A stretch of 64,000 nt of DNA from Crossaster papposus (GCA_037893245.1 JBAIAA010000524.1:682001-746000); one strand, 5' to 3'. Positions 39,004 through 49,694 are shown, numbered from the stretch's first letter. Notes: generated by a model not told the origin, from the sequence alone. Numbers and translations are program-made.

Positions 39004-39308
39004 TGCTCGTCATTACCATTTCTCACTTTCTTTGTTTACTGAAAATGGATTCACCATCCACTGTTATAATGATGAGCATTTTCTTTTGAACCTGTTTACG
39101 CCATCCATTGTTATATTGCTGATTTTAGTTCACATTAAACCCATGCATGGTTATTGGTTATTTGTTTTTACCCATTACAGACATGTACCTGGGCGTGGGT
39201 AAGAATGGTGAGGCTGTGCTGTCGAACAAACCAACTGAATTTGGGGTGAGGGCAAGCACGAGGCCGCCTATGGCCAAGCTGGAGAAGTCTGCACCTAAAG
39301 CAACCTAA
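34031..39308 (+). CDS. PDZ plus beta-trefoil (IL-1/FGF-like) protein, 9 exons, 332 aa
   Basis: I know no named orthologue. CDS exons are 34031-34079, 34439-34524, 34953-35086, 35399-35504, 36132-36201, 36691-36867, 37361-37503, 38216-38321 and 39181-39308; phases agree at every junction, and at exon 3 an in-frame TAG forms the acceptor itself. Residues 1-45 are basic (RSRKRTYDQ, SKKKSRS) with no signal peptide or membrane segment. Residues about 48-128 fit a PDZ fold (GLAYSAGFRSGDRLFQING, then ILELLR). Residues about 150-315 carry LYLGIQEEKAVF (189-200), FSLESV (282-287) and NMYLGVGKNGEAVLSN (291-306). The spacing resembles the IL-1 family (LGI strand, then F/S-x-E-S before the last strands); FGF and fascin trefoils share the second type of motif. 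No cysteines pair obviously. The exon chain is sure; the fold is inference from motifs. A nuclear or cytosolic protein released without a signal, as in IL-1 relatives, is a hypothesis. Confidence 0.85.
34439..34524 (+). CDS. PDZ-trefoil gene exon 2
   Basis: The exon encodes DESKKKSRSADKATSPELSS and then AQETHQTAP, a charged and Ser/Thr-rich linker, with donor GTAAGT. Phase fits both neighbours. Confidence 0.8.
34736..34905 (+). repeat. dispersed repeat with hammerhead-like core, copy 1
   Basis: CTCTGAAGAAGATCTTGTTA, AGGCCATCTTAACTTATTTG and CATTCCAGCCAGTAAGCAGT are shared with the 59.5-kb copy in reverse. It ends just before exon 3 of the PDZ-trefoil gene. Confidence 0.7.
34953..35086 (+). 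CDS. PDZ-trefoil gene exon 3: first half of PDZ
   Basis: The exon encodes KIWGHIKLTYEGKLVDF and onward to EDGLAYSAGF. The codon immediately upstream is TAG, which serves as the acceptor AG and fixes the boundary. LVDF takes the place of the usual carboxylate-binding GLGF. Confidence 0.85.
35399..35504 (+). CDS. PDZ-trefoil gene exon 4: second half of PDZ
   Basis: The exon encodes SGDRLFQINGSDIKGCGIKY and then ILELLRTFNRHQLML, with the PDZ GD-x-h-h-x-h-NG motif and the following helix. Donor is GTAAGC. Confidence 0.88.
35619..35877 (-). repeat. MITE family 1, copy 5 (partial, reverse)
   Basis: The sequence TTAAAGGTATAGAATACACC, GATATCGAAG and ATTGCCGGACGGCA is shared with the family. The copy breaks off near 35877. 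It lies in an intron of the PDZ-trefoil gene. Confidence 0.8.
36132..36201 (+). CDS. PDZ-trefoil gene exon 5
   Basis: The exon encodes GVERTAADKSSLFIWVIFKV and then VWQ, and probably includes the last PDZ strand. I chose the donor GTAAGT at 36202 over an internal GTGGTT because only the former keeps phase with exon 6. Confidence 0.78.
36691..36867 (+). CDS. PDZ-trefoil gene exon 6: first trefoil strands
   Basis: The exon encodes DLVPKIEIIETFENDIIVLF and continues to LYLGIQEEKAVFNTKYNEF. The acceptor AACAG follows a run of about 20 C. Donor is GTAAGT. Confidence 0.88.
37361..37503 (+). CDS. PDZ-trefoil gene exon 7
   Basis: The exon encodes SKFTGYLYYGSQPEKGNVLV and onward to GTVNNTVGVV. The acceptor TTGTTTTCAG and donor GTAAGT are both strong. 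Confidence 0.88.
38216..38321 (+). CDS. PDZ-trefoil gene exon 8: FSLES motif
   Basis: The exon encodes DFPAFMLEKAIPANPRFWYQ and then KLYKNGFSLESVMAK. The F-S-L-E-S stretch is placed where IL-1 family proteins carry their signature. Donor is GTAATA. Confidence 0.85.
38958..39001. repeat. poly-G run of about 38 bases
   Basis: This is a homopolymer G run in the last intron of the PDZ-trefoil gene. Other long C or G runs are at 33309-33335, 36667-36685, 50527-50558 and 58216-58238. Lengths in assemblies are unreliable. Confidence 0.9.
39181..39308 (+). CDS. PDZ-trefoil gene last exon
   Basis: The exon encodes NMYLGVGKNGEAVLSNKPTE and then FGVR, followed by a basic tail KLEKSAPKAT and TAA. The acceptor is CCCATTACAG. 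An AATAAA at 39636-39641 is a suitable poly(A) signal. Confidence 0.9.
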
Positions 39309-39660
39309 CTTAGTATATGGAATAACCGCTAGTTGGACAAGCGTCTACGATAATTTTTACGCGAGCAGATTCGGTGTTTAATATTATGAAAAACAAGACT
39401 GCATCTGGACCTCGAGATTTTGTTTATTCAGATCAGCAGGTGCTTCCCATTTCGATATATCGTGACTTTCGTTATAGTTGCTATGTTACAAAAACACGGC
39501 AACCAAATTGGCCAATCATGAGCTTTGTCTACATTTCTGCTCCCCCGTCAGTCGACTCCCGATTGGCCGGCACACTAGGGTCGCATACCTAGGGACTAAC
39601 CCGGACTATATAAGGACTAACCTAGTTAGTGCAATAATAAAAGCCATCGATGCCGTATTT
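39309..39660 (+). other. PDZ-trefoil 3' UTR, probable
   Basis: Noncoding sequence follows TAA, with AATAAA at 39636-39641. Confidence 0.45.
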
Positions 39661-41231
39661 TTTCCAAACTAAAACATTTTTACTCATTAAGTATTTCATA
39701 AGAGAGCATTTTTGGTGTAAACAAAAGTTTCTTTATTTTCACCCGACGGTTTATAGGTGTAAATTTCAAAAATGAATGGAATTGCATTTTACAGTAAAAA
39801 TTGTTTATAGATGCTGGAAAGATAGATTTCTTGTAGTCTGAATCCTCGAGAACCCACTTCAGATGTAACAGAGATTTATAGACGTCAGGGAATTAGCATG
39901 TTTTAGGGAACCAGACTAACTGGCTTGCTCCAATTATAGTCGATTGCAAACAAAATGGGAACTAACTAAAATAAAAAAATTAAAAGGGGCAGTGTTTTAC
40001 GGAAATTTATACCAACATTACACTTTTTATGAAAATGACCACATCAGGTGCTATGGATTTCACAGATCATATGGGGCTTTTTTGAATTCCGGGCTTCGTC
40101 TTCGTCTATGTCTTAGGCTCCTAACTGATGCGAGAACTCCAGCCACATTCTAGTGCCTGTTGTGCTTTAGATAAATTAAATCGGTTGATATGAACCCAAA
40201 TGTTCGAATATTTTCATTTGCTACTGTTTCTAGTGATTCAGAAATCAAAGGCGAAGCCGAAGCCGAAGCCAAAATAAAGCAAAGGTTTCGAAAACCACCA
40301 TTATGATTCCCGGAACTTTATTCAAGTATTTCACAATAGTTTCGTGGGTTTCTTATGTTTGCAAATGTTGTATATTATTTTTAACGGCAAAAAACTTTCC
40401 CGGAATAAAATCTACCTTTGAATGATGCCCGATCTATAGAATCGGTATACGGAAAATGTTATATTATATATGCTTTTGCCAAAAGGTACGTTTAGAAAAG
40501 AAAAAAAACCAGGGTGGCATCACAAATTGGGATATAACTTTATTATTAATATGCGCAAAAATACAGCCAATCTGCCGGTCTGGTCTTATAACAAAAATTT
40601 CAACGAATTGATTATCATATAGTTTACCTTTTGCAACTATCTAAAAAGTAGCCAACCAAATTGCTGCTCAAAAGCCTACCTAATTGATGTAAAGATATTA
40701 TTGACTCAAAAATTCCTGTAAAATTCCTGTAAAATTGTTCCCTCTGGCATGCTGTCATATTTTAAAACAATTTCCATTGCGTAGGCGGTTCCAGTTGGTT
40801 AAAAACCGCATTGGCCAGCATTCACAGAGCTAAAACTTTGTAAGGTTTTATTAGCTGTCAAGCGCCACCCATTAGATTTTTTAGAACGGAGTTTGCTGCT
40901 TTAAACGATAAATGGTAGGTTTAATGTCAAAATCGCAACATTGTATTTGGTTAAATATACTAAATAGGCCTATATCATAGTTTTTGCTAGTTTATAATCA
41001 GTGCATATATTTTTATATAGTTATTGCTAGTTTGTTATCGGTGCTTATATTTTTATATAGTTTTTGCTATTTTGTAATCGGTGCTCGAATTTTGTTAGCA
41101 TTAGTTGAACATTCGAAAGTAGGGAACTTTGGGTGTCGGTCTGTAAATAGGCTTGCCATAATGTGTAGTTTTAATATCACGACGCCTGCATTCTATAGTT
41201 GGTTAAACAATTGGCATAAACAGTGTGTCTA

Positions 41232-41858
41232 AAAACAATTCAAACAAAATATAACGGAATGCCAAACGTATAATGTGTAATCAACATATATATATAATAA
41301 TAGGTATGGTTTAAAAGATAAATATTTCCACTTTAAAGTGGGATATCAAACGCCTAAATCTGATAATGTTTGACAGAGTTATGAGTCATTTCCCAAACGG
41401 GGTCAAATTGACCATGGGACCAATTTTTACGATTTCGTGGGAGTGCAAGTGTTGCAAGCTGTTGTTGTTTTTGCTAAACAATTGCTAAACATCATTGTTC
41501 AAATGGCTAAACACTATATCCACCCTGATGCTAAGCATGTTTAGTATGTAAGCATGTTTACAAACATGAATTTTGTTTACTGGGTAAAGACAGTTTTTGC
41601 AGTGTATGCTAAACAATTTTCCAAGCATAGGCTAACGTTGCCCCAATGCCTATAGAAAAGTAGTCCCATGGTCAATAATAATAATAATAAATAATTTATT
41701 AACTCTGTCAAAACTCATCAGATTTTGACGTTTGATTTCTCATTTTAAAGTAGAAAGTTGTATCTTTCAAACCTTGCATCTTTCAAACCTTGCATGATTA
41801 TCAATGTTGGTAGAATATTCTGTGTGTAGCATTCCATTATATTTTGTTTTCATTTTGT
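41232..41858. repeat. large foldback element (about 625 bp)
   Basis: CAAACAAAATATAACGGAAT and GACAGAGTTATGAGT at the left are inverted at the right as AACTCTGTCAAAACTCATC and ATTCCATTATATTTTGTTTT. GACCATGGGACC/AGTCCCATGGTC lies between them. It is in the gap between the PDZ-trefoil gene and synaptogyrin. Confidence 0.8.
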
Positions 41859-42039
41859 GTTTTTGATATAGACGTACATCACGAATAGACGAATATTATT
41901 ACTCGATCTTTGTATTTACCATTTTGTAATAAAGACATAAAAACATTCTTTGACATTTGAAATGCCCCGTTTGTATCCTTTTTGTATTATCAGCTAGGAA
42001 AACTGGTCTATTTCTAAACCTCATTCTCTAAAGTTATAT

Positions 42040-42175
42040 AGGGGAGTCATCAGGTTGGCACAACGGTTCTTTTCTGTGACCCGGGTTCGAATCTCGTCTT
42101 GGCCAATAACTATGTGGATTTGTATTCAGTCCCAGTGATTATGTGGGTTTTCCTCCCACCTCTAAAACTGTAACT
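42040..42175 (+). repeat. second type of tRNA-derived SINE
   Basis: GGTTGGCACAACGGTTC, then GACCCGGGTTCGAATCTCG, gives the B-box of a tRNA-derived head. TGTGGATTTGTATTCAGTCC and TGTGGGTTTTCCTCCCACC follow as a tail. Confidence 0.7.
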
Positions 42176-42496
42176 TATTGTCTTCTCTCATTTATCCATC
42201 CTGTAATTGGCGCTATTTTGTTGCTAGTGTCCCTAAAGAAGAACGCCTGGTTAAGTTCGAGAATTCGGTCCCCGTCAATATTAAATACAGATACTTTTCA
42301 CATTATAGCTAGCTTGGCGCGCAGATAGCTCCCTACTTTTCGTCGGCATGTGAACTAGTCTTGGGGCATTTTCCAAACCCCTGGCTGCTCTGTTTTTGCT
42401 CAAGCCCATTGCTAAAGTGCATAAATGAAGCCCAAGACGAAGACGAAACTGGGGATTGGAAAACGGCCAAAAACTGCACGTAAAATAATGCAGCCT

Positions 42497-42507
42497 AGCG
42501 CCCTCTG
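42497..42507 (-). promoter_or_regulatory. CTCF-like 11-mer, site 2
   Basis: The reverse strand reads CAGAGGGCGCT, 134 bases upstream of the synaptogyrin start codon. Confidence 0.35.
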
Positions 42508-42640
42508 CCTCTGTACATGTTGTACTACTACTAGCTACTGTGATTGCCACCTGCGTGTTTTTGAAATTCTCTGCAAAATACAATATAATTAGGCCTACGT
42601 CGACTGTTAATTGTTTCTTGTTCGGTGTGAAACAACTGCA

Positions 42641-42742
42641 ATGGAGGGTGGAGCTTATGGAGCTGGTAAAGCGTCAAGTTCAGGGTTAAATCCAGCCGCT
42701 GTCGTCAGGAAACCTCAAGTCATCTTGCGTGCAGTAGCTTGG
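42641..42742 (+). CDS. SYNGR: synaptogyrin exon 1
   Basis: The exon encodes MEGGAYGAGKASSSG and continues to VVRKPQVILRAVAW. Donor is GTAGGT. ATG context is GCAATGG. Confidence 0.96.
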
Positions 42743-45700
42743 GTAGGTTTGTGCTAATGAGTAATGCCAGTATTATTAGTAATGCCGGTTTGTGTTGTGT
42801 GAGGTGACCAAAATGAGTAAGTCATTTTGGTCGTGTTCTCTGGATGTAAATTATTGGTTTACTGTGTGAACTGTTGAATGGGATGGTGCCAGACTATTTT
42901 TGCAGTATAGATGCCTCACTTTCAATATTTTTTAAAGGTAGGATACACCATTGTAATTGCTTTTATGGGTGGATTTGGGGGGGTTGAATTTTATAGTAAA
43001 TTATCATTTAACTGGCCTGTCCGAAGTTCTACAATTAATCATATAGATGCTGAGAAAAGCAAGAAAAACAGCGTTCGTTAATTTCAACCGGTGTCAGGCA
43101 CCAGTGGTTCTTATGATCATTGTCATTGATGTTCTTGTTTTTTTCACGATCGCTGTCTGCCGATCGTGAATTTGTTTTATAAAATCATTTTTCGGAACAA
43201 TTACAGGATATCTAGTGCAATCCTTTTGCTGGATGCCTACAATCATTAATTACTTTCAAATAAGTAAAATATCTCCTCATATTTTGGTAGTAACATTTTT
43301 CCGATATCTGCAAATGTAGACTTGGCATAAAAACATTAACCTTAACCCACCTCAATCCTCTCAATCCTCAAAAGTTCTTGTGTTTTTTTTGGCAGGTGTT
43401 TTCCATCATTGTATTTGGCTGCATTGCAGATAAAGGCTGGGTGCGTGTTGCTGGTGGTAGACTGTGTATCTTCCTTTATGATACAAATGCCTGCAATTTT
43501 GGGATCACTGTTGGCGTTGTTGCGTTCCTCGCTTGCATAGGATTCCTCGTTGTTGATTTTCTGTTTGACAACCTGAGCAACGTGCAGATGCGAAAATATG
43601 CTGTCATAGCCGATTTAGCATTTTCAGGTGAATACAAGTGAAAAAGGATTTATTTAACCTTTTCCTTATCATGTTTTTTTTAATTAGGGTTGTTAGATTT
43701 TAATCATTAATTTAAATCATGATTTAAATCACTGAAAAAAATATAAAATACTAATAAAAATCACTTTAAACTTTTTTTTTTAAATTTCTGTTATTTTTTA
43801 AAGTAAAAACAGTCTTTTATTGAAACAAGACTTTCTTTTAGTTTAAATTGATAATACAAACTATAATAGGGATTTAAATTATTTAAGTTATTATTTTTGC
43901 TTGTTTGTTTGCAGGTCTCTGGACGTTTATGTGGTTTGTCTGCTTTTGTTACCTAGCTGATACCTGGAGACGCACACAACAATTTTTATTTCCCGAAGAA
44001 ACTGGACAGGCAGGGGCGGCCATCGCTTTCAGCTTTTTCTCCATTATTCCCTGGGTAATGAATTCTGTGTTCTTCTAGTATAGAATAGACCTGAGCCATA
44101 ATGACGTAATGGCCTTGTTTACCTGTGTACTTTCTTATGGGAGCAGGGTCAGGATGCCAGACAATCGTCCCCACCCGGAAACCGCAAGAAGGTGCACATA
44201 TAAACAAAGCGTCACGTCATTTACATCTAAGTTTATTGGTTTTGTCCGATTTGGTAACCTTCCCCGCCGCCCCCTTCCTTCACACTGAACCGTCCCAATA
44301 TAAAGTATAATGATAATGAAGATCCCCACAAATATTGAATTGTTGATGGAATTTTTGGTTACAAATCTTTATTTTTTGTTTGTATTTTTTATTTCTGTCA
44401 TCTCTAATAAGGGTAAACTCTGATCAGTACACAGCGCTGCTTTCCATGGAGGCATATACAGTAATAATAAAAACAGTGTACATTATACAAGCTATACAAA
44501 AATCATCGTACGAGATAAAATAACGCATGTATACAAAAAACATCAAAAAGTAAAGAATATATAACAAAGTTACAAAATACAATTTACTATACACATTTAC
44601 AGGTTGATTAAATTTAAAATGTGCTCCTTGACATGTCAAAGGTCATAACTTTAGTTTTTAAAGCATTGACAGTTTATTTGTTATTATGCAATTCTATATT
44701 TAAAACATAGATGAGGTTAAATTATCAAATATGCAGTTGCCGTATTTTCAAAGTACATTATAGAACTAATAGGCTTTGTAAAAAGAAAACAGTAAGACGA
44801 TATAAAAACAATGATCGAGCAAAATATTCTGTAAAATTCAGAAAATGCGATTTGCACGTCTAATATAATATCTGCAGTGTACTCGTGCCAGGTTATTTTT
44901 TTAGGCAAACACGAGGCTTGAACCCTGGACCCATAGTAACTCGGGTGTGAGTATGAATCACTGCATGAGTAGAATGTCACGTGCATGTAATCTAATGCAA
45001 CCAAATGCAACCAAATCACCTTTACATTGTCTGATTAGCAGATACTGGGTCAAGTCTGATTACCAAGTTGACCCTTGACCTGTATTAGTCTGAGCATTTA
45101 GAGAATTACCTGCACATATTTTTTTTACATTGTTTTTATAGGAATTTGTATTTGAAGGATTTATAGCTTTTGCGTGATGTTCATTGAGTTTTTGAAATCT
45201 GTTTGAAATTAAATTACATCTAAGGCCAAGTAAAAAATAATTGGTGCAGCGTCCAAAATCGGAGTGGGCGGGGACAATCAACATGTTATTTTTTTTACTT
45301 GGCCTAATGGAAACTAAAGCTGAGCTTGGAACAGATACTTCCATGTTTTCTTATGCTTTCTTATGCTTTTTAAATTCAAAAATTTCTTGAAGACATTCTT
45401 ATATCACACACTCACGCATCATACATGTGTAACAGTCAAATTAACAGTTGAAATATTGTTACCTTTGAAACAAATGTATTGCAACAAATTGGCCAATTAG
45501 TCCTCTATGTTTAGTGAGTGTTTTAGCACTAACAGTGCTGAATCCATCAGTTTCAATACACATTTTAACGCATTTTAACTGTATTTTAACACATTTTAAC
45601 TGTACATGTAGATGCATTAGTACTTTCATTTTCACTGAACAGTTTTCAGTGTAAATATTCTTAAATTTGTATTAACCGTAACCTCCCTGAATCCATAAAA

Positions 45701-46088
45701 ATCCATACCCCCTTCACGAGCAGGGTCTGTGGTGGCTGACTCGGGTGAGGGTCGAGTATGACGTCGCAGCCAAAACTAACAAGTCGACCTGTGTCTGTAC
45801 TGTACCCAATGTTTGTACGTGTAGCTGGAACATTCAGTATGTTGTACAATATCTTTAATCTTGCTGGTGTTGTTCTCCTTGTATTCGGTACTCCAGGCCG
45901 GATTGACAGTTCTGGCCTTCATGAGGTACCGGCAGGGCTCCCAGGCTGCCTTCTCCCAGAGCTACGAACCCGAGGGCAATGCACCTCCGCCAACTGGACA
46001 GGTTACCAGTGGCGACTCCTACCAGCAACCCCCCTTCTCGGAGAAAACGGAGGTACCACACTCGCAATTCGAGGCGCCAACCTACTAG
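42641..46088 (+). CDS. SYNGR: synaptogyrin (4 exons, 221 aa)
   Basis: Synaptogyrins are four-pass MARVEL-domain proteins of synaptic vesicles and related microvesicles. CDS exons are 42641-42742, 43396-43627, 43915-44054 and 45897-46088, with phases 0, 1 and 0. The N-terminus MEGGAYGAGKA is identical to the vertebrate start. Transmembrane segments are near residues 26-48, 73-95, 112-128 and 145-168, and the luminal loop holds GRLCIFLYDTNACNFG. The cytosolic tail is rich in Gln, Pro and Tyr (SYQQPPFSE) and ends APTY. Length (221) is close to human SYNGR2. Vertebrates split the family into several paralogues, so I give no number. Confidence 0.96.
42932..43317 (+). repeat. MITE family 1, copy 6
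   Basis: TTAAAGGTAGGATACACCAT begins the copy and the hairpin is CACGATCG...CGATCGTG. The last CTACCTTTAA is missing. It lies in synaptogyrin intron 1, ending about 80 bases before exon 2. Confidence 0.85.
43396..43627 (+). CDS. SYNGR: synaptogyrin exon 2
   Basis: The exon encodes VFSIIVFGCIADKGW, the luminal loop, the second membrane segment GVVAFLACIGFLVVDFLF and the cytosolic loop to IADLAFS. Acceptor is TTGGCAG and donor is GTGAAT. Confidence 0.96.
43915..44054 (+). CDS. SYNGR: synaptogyrin exon 3
   Basis: The exon encodes (G)LWTFMWFVCFCYLADTWRR and onward to AAIAFSFFSIIPW, covering the third and the start of the fourth membrane segment. Donor is GTAATG. Confidence 0.96.
44095..44222. 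repeat. short foldback with ATGACGT...TTGTTTA arms
   Basis: ATGACGTAATGGCCTTGTTTA at 44099 is inverted at 44200-44220 as TAAACAAAGCGTCACGTCAT. Synaptogyrin intron 3. Confidence 0.65.
45221..45306. repeat. short foldback with TAAGGCCAAGTAAAAAAT arms
   Basis: AGGCCAAGTAAAAAATAA at the left is inverted at the right as TTATTTTTTTTACTTGGCCT. The loop holds GGAGTGGGCGGGGAC. Synaptogyrin intron 3. Confidence 0.75.
45897..46088 (+). CDS. SYNGR: synaptogyrin exon 4
   Basis: The exon encodes AGLTVLAFMRYRQGSQAAFS, then the Pro/Gln-rich cytosolic tail and TAG. AATAAA at 46554-46559 is a suitable poly(A) signal. Confidence 0.95.
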   Translation, partial: AGLTVLAFMRYRQGSQAAFSQSYEPEGNAPPPTGQVTSGDSYQQPPFSEKTEVPHSQFEAPTY

Positions 46089-46580
46089 GTGAGTTGTTCG
46101 ACGCAGTGCAAGTGGCTTCAGAGGATCAAGGTTTATTTTAAGTACATCTATATGAAGGTTTTTGGATGGCGTTGTTTATAATAAGGGACCAGTTTTTGTA
46201 CTGTGTGTACTTCCTGATTTGAGTGTTGTGTCACACTTTCTAAAATATCAAAACGTGTGTACATTAGGGGAGACTGTTGTTAGTTAGAGCGATTTTCACA
46301 ACAAATTCTTTATTTCACCAGTGAGTGGGATGCTCCTAATTCAAAATTTGAATTTAATTAATTAATTGATTACTTGCCGTTGGCCTATTTCATTTTTTTC
46401 GTGCAATGTTTTATTCAAATGCTCATAACGGATACAATGCTAGAAAATCATCAATTCAATTTGAAAATTGAATTGAATTAAATTGAATAGTGCACAAAAA
46501 GTTGTAAAATAGATTAGAACCTTTATCCAAAAGGCACTTCCTTCATACATCAAAATAAAGTAGAACTTTTATTCAAAGGG
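46089..46580 (+). other. synaptogyrin 3' UTR, probable
   Basis: AT-rich noncoding sequence runs to AATAAA at 46554-46559. A further AATAAA lies near 46910. Confidence 0.45.
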
Positions 46581-49436
46581 CACTTCATTCATATGGTGAA
46601 TGACAGTTTCTTACACTTCTAGATGGCAATAATAAATTAATTCTAGCTGTGTGGAAGTAAATCTCAATGTTTCAACATACCCCATGTTCCAACTAACCCC
46701 AGTCTCCCCTACATGTGATTTTTTTCAATATTGGTAACACTTTCCATTTGTTGCAGTTTAATAAATTGTTTGAGGAAGCACAAAGATAATTATAAGCAAC
46801 CTTTTTTTATTGGAAATTTTGAGATTTAGCTATACAATCAATGGGTTGAATCTAAATTCTTCCAATTCAAATCTGGAGTTCTTGCAATAATTGTGTAATA
46901 TCAGATAAAATAAAACATATTGAATGTCTACTGTATTTGTTAACCCAATGTGCCATACATAAGTCTTACATGTATGTACAGTTTGCATCACCTAGGATAT
47001 GCAAATTAAACCTCATATGGTGTTGGAATTTGCAAGGATTGGGAAGGTATCTAGAAATCACACTGGGACTTTGGGTTAATTTTAATACAAACTATACCCT
47101 AGCAATCCCCATCCAGTCAAACTCCAACACCAGGTTTTGTTGGGATCTGTTAGGATGGGTACTGGACCCCTAAACTGACAGTCTTTTACACTGGGTTAGG
47201 CATACCTCCAGAATCAGAGTCCAACAGTTTGTGCGTACAGTTTGCCAAATGGTGTTGGGATTTTTTAGGATGGGTATGGTTCCTAGTAAAATACACTAGG
47301 AAGAGTAAGGTTAAATTATACAAAATCTGGTTGTAGTGAACGTACAAGCTTATTAGGTTCTGACGGCACATAAATGTGTACAAAAGTGGGCTATATAAGG
47401 GCTCCACTCAAGTTAAGTTGGTTAAAACAAATTGGACACGGCAAATGTTTTTCCTAAGCATGGCTGAGTTTGTACTAACAGTAGTCGATTGTAATTAGTT
47501 TTAAATTTGCTTTGCATGTACATGTACATGGATGTAATTTATCTCAGAAAGGTTTTTGGGATTAATCGATTTGTATTTTGGACAGTTTTTTGCTTTTGTC
47601 TACGATTAGCACGATGGCAGTGAGTAGCAAGAATAATGACTCATTTTGGATAAAACTGGAATAAATAATGAATTGCTGTCTTAGCCATTTATTCAAGTAA
47701 TTATTTTACTTACATGTACATTATTAATTATACAGCTAATTATTTCTTTTGGAATATTGAGTGTAACAGGTGGATTTATTTGTTCGGTCAGGTGAATTTA
47801 TTTACATGTATTTGTAGTTTGGACGATGGTTGAGAAGAAACAAAGAATCGGTCATTCATATTAGAAAATAAATTCTTGCATTTAAATCAATTTATGTAGT
47901 TTCATTAACCTTTGACGAGTACCTTTGGAGTTAATGAAGAAGTTTATGTTCAAGAAAAATGAATTTGTGAATGAGATCATGGTACAACAACCATATTAGT
48001 TATTTTTTATGGTGCACAGTTTTGCTTGGGTTTTGTGTTGTAATATTGGCCCTATAGATGTACTGATGACGTCACAAAATGTTTACTCGGCAAGAACATT
48101 TCCGTTTTCAGAGGCCATGCACCACTCGACGCTTGCTATACTTTTTTTACATGCAAAATGTCGACTTGCGATCAGTTTCCGACTAAAAGAAAGTTAAGTG
48201 TGCAGTTTCTGTCCTGTTGGTCGTGGACGATAACACGTCAGAAGACTGGAAAAGGTGATTATTGTGCTAGGGATTTTCCCCTGGAGTAAACCGTTTGTAA
48301 TGTCATTACTGAGCTATTTCATGAGTGCTTTACAGCCGTCACTGTGCAAAAGTGCTTTTGTTTGCACCTTTAGAAAACAAGTATTCAACCTCATATGTAA
48401 ATTACCATCATTATTATTCAGCCATTTATAGTATACTAATGTATAAACCTAATGGACTAATTAATTAGGACTAATGCAAACCTAATTTCCAGCAAGGCAA
48501 ATTTCGTCAATTATAACATGTGTCCGACCATATGGTGTACAATTACAAAAACACCCCTTTCATCAAAAAATATGTCTAGACTTCCAACAAAGGTGATTTT
48601 TATAGAGCTCACTTGAGCTTATCTGCGGTTCGGCTGCCGTATTTGTCCGTTCCTTGAAATGAACAATGCATGCATGCATGTGTGACATAGTGACTCTGCT
48701 TTACAAGCTGACTCCGGCCAGACTCCGGTTAGCCCCGAGTATGACAGCAGAGCTAAACGACTAGCCTAAGTCAACCCTTGTGAGATAAACCAATGCATTC
48801 AGTAGTATCCAATGAGGGGAATATTGCTCATGGCGATTTTTGGCAAAGTATGCACCCCCCGTACAATGCTGTAGTTAGTGGCAGCGGTGGCAGCTTTTTG
48901 GGTGTTATTTATCACCATTTTTTTTAATGGCCGCCAATATGCTAGTTACCACATATAATTAATCTGGTAACAACCATATTGGCAGCCATTAAAAAAAGAA
49001 TAATAATTAATCTGGTAACAACCATATTGGCGGCCATTTAATAAAAAATAAAAAAATGCCACCGCTTACGCTAAAATGCTATCAAACATTTTCCAACTCT
49101 AGGTGTGCATACCTTGCAAAAAAAATTGCTATAAACTTTACTCCTCTTGATCATTTGAAACCAGTGGCCCAATTTTTGGACCGAGGCGGGTGGCCTACAG
49201 TGTACATGTATAGTTTACCTAAGTTCAAGTAGTATTTCGTAGCTAAGGTTAGAGTTGAAGCTTTTATTATGTTAGCCTAGCTAAATTGTGCAGTGTATCT
49301 AAAGGCCAAAGATCATTTAACAAAACTGAAATATTATTCTTCCTGTGTTAATAAATTGATTGTTATTATAAATTATTTAACGTCCCTCCTAAATAATCTA
49401 ACACCCTCAACAAGTTAATTACCACATGTCTGAGTC

Positions 49437-49694
49437 CTGGGCCAAATTTCTTGGCTCTGCTAACCACCAAATTCTGCGCTTACAATCACTATTTTGTGCT
49501 AACTGCGCGAGTTGAAAAATTGAAAAAAAAACCATGTGAGCACAGAATCCTTAGTTACGGGATGTACGCATGCGCAGAAGCCAAAATTCCTCGCTAATGC
49601 GTGAAATACACTAACCGTAAGCACGGAATTTTCTGCTACAGTAAGTAGGCATTTTTCGCTAACGGTAAGCAGATAGGGCCAAGAAATTGGGATC
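49437..49694. repeat. foldback element with GGCCAAATTTCTTGG ends
   Basis: CTGGGCCAAATTTCTTGGC at the left is inverted at the right as GGGCCAAGAAATTGGG. Internally GCTAACCGTAAGC-like steps repeat. It may be related to family 2 by its GGCCAATTTC-like tip. Confidence 0.7.

Larger units (their letters stand above)
39661..42640. other. gap between the PDZ-trefoil gene and synaptogyrin
   Basis: The gap contains a foldback of about 625 bp, a tRNA-derived SINE and a CTCF-like site. GCTTCGTCTTCGTC near 40085 and GAAGCCGAAGCCGAAGCC near 40254 are inverted relatives. I see no coding region. Confidence 0.65.
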
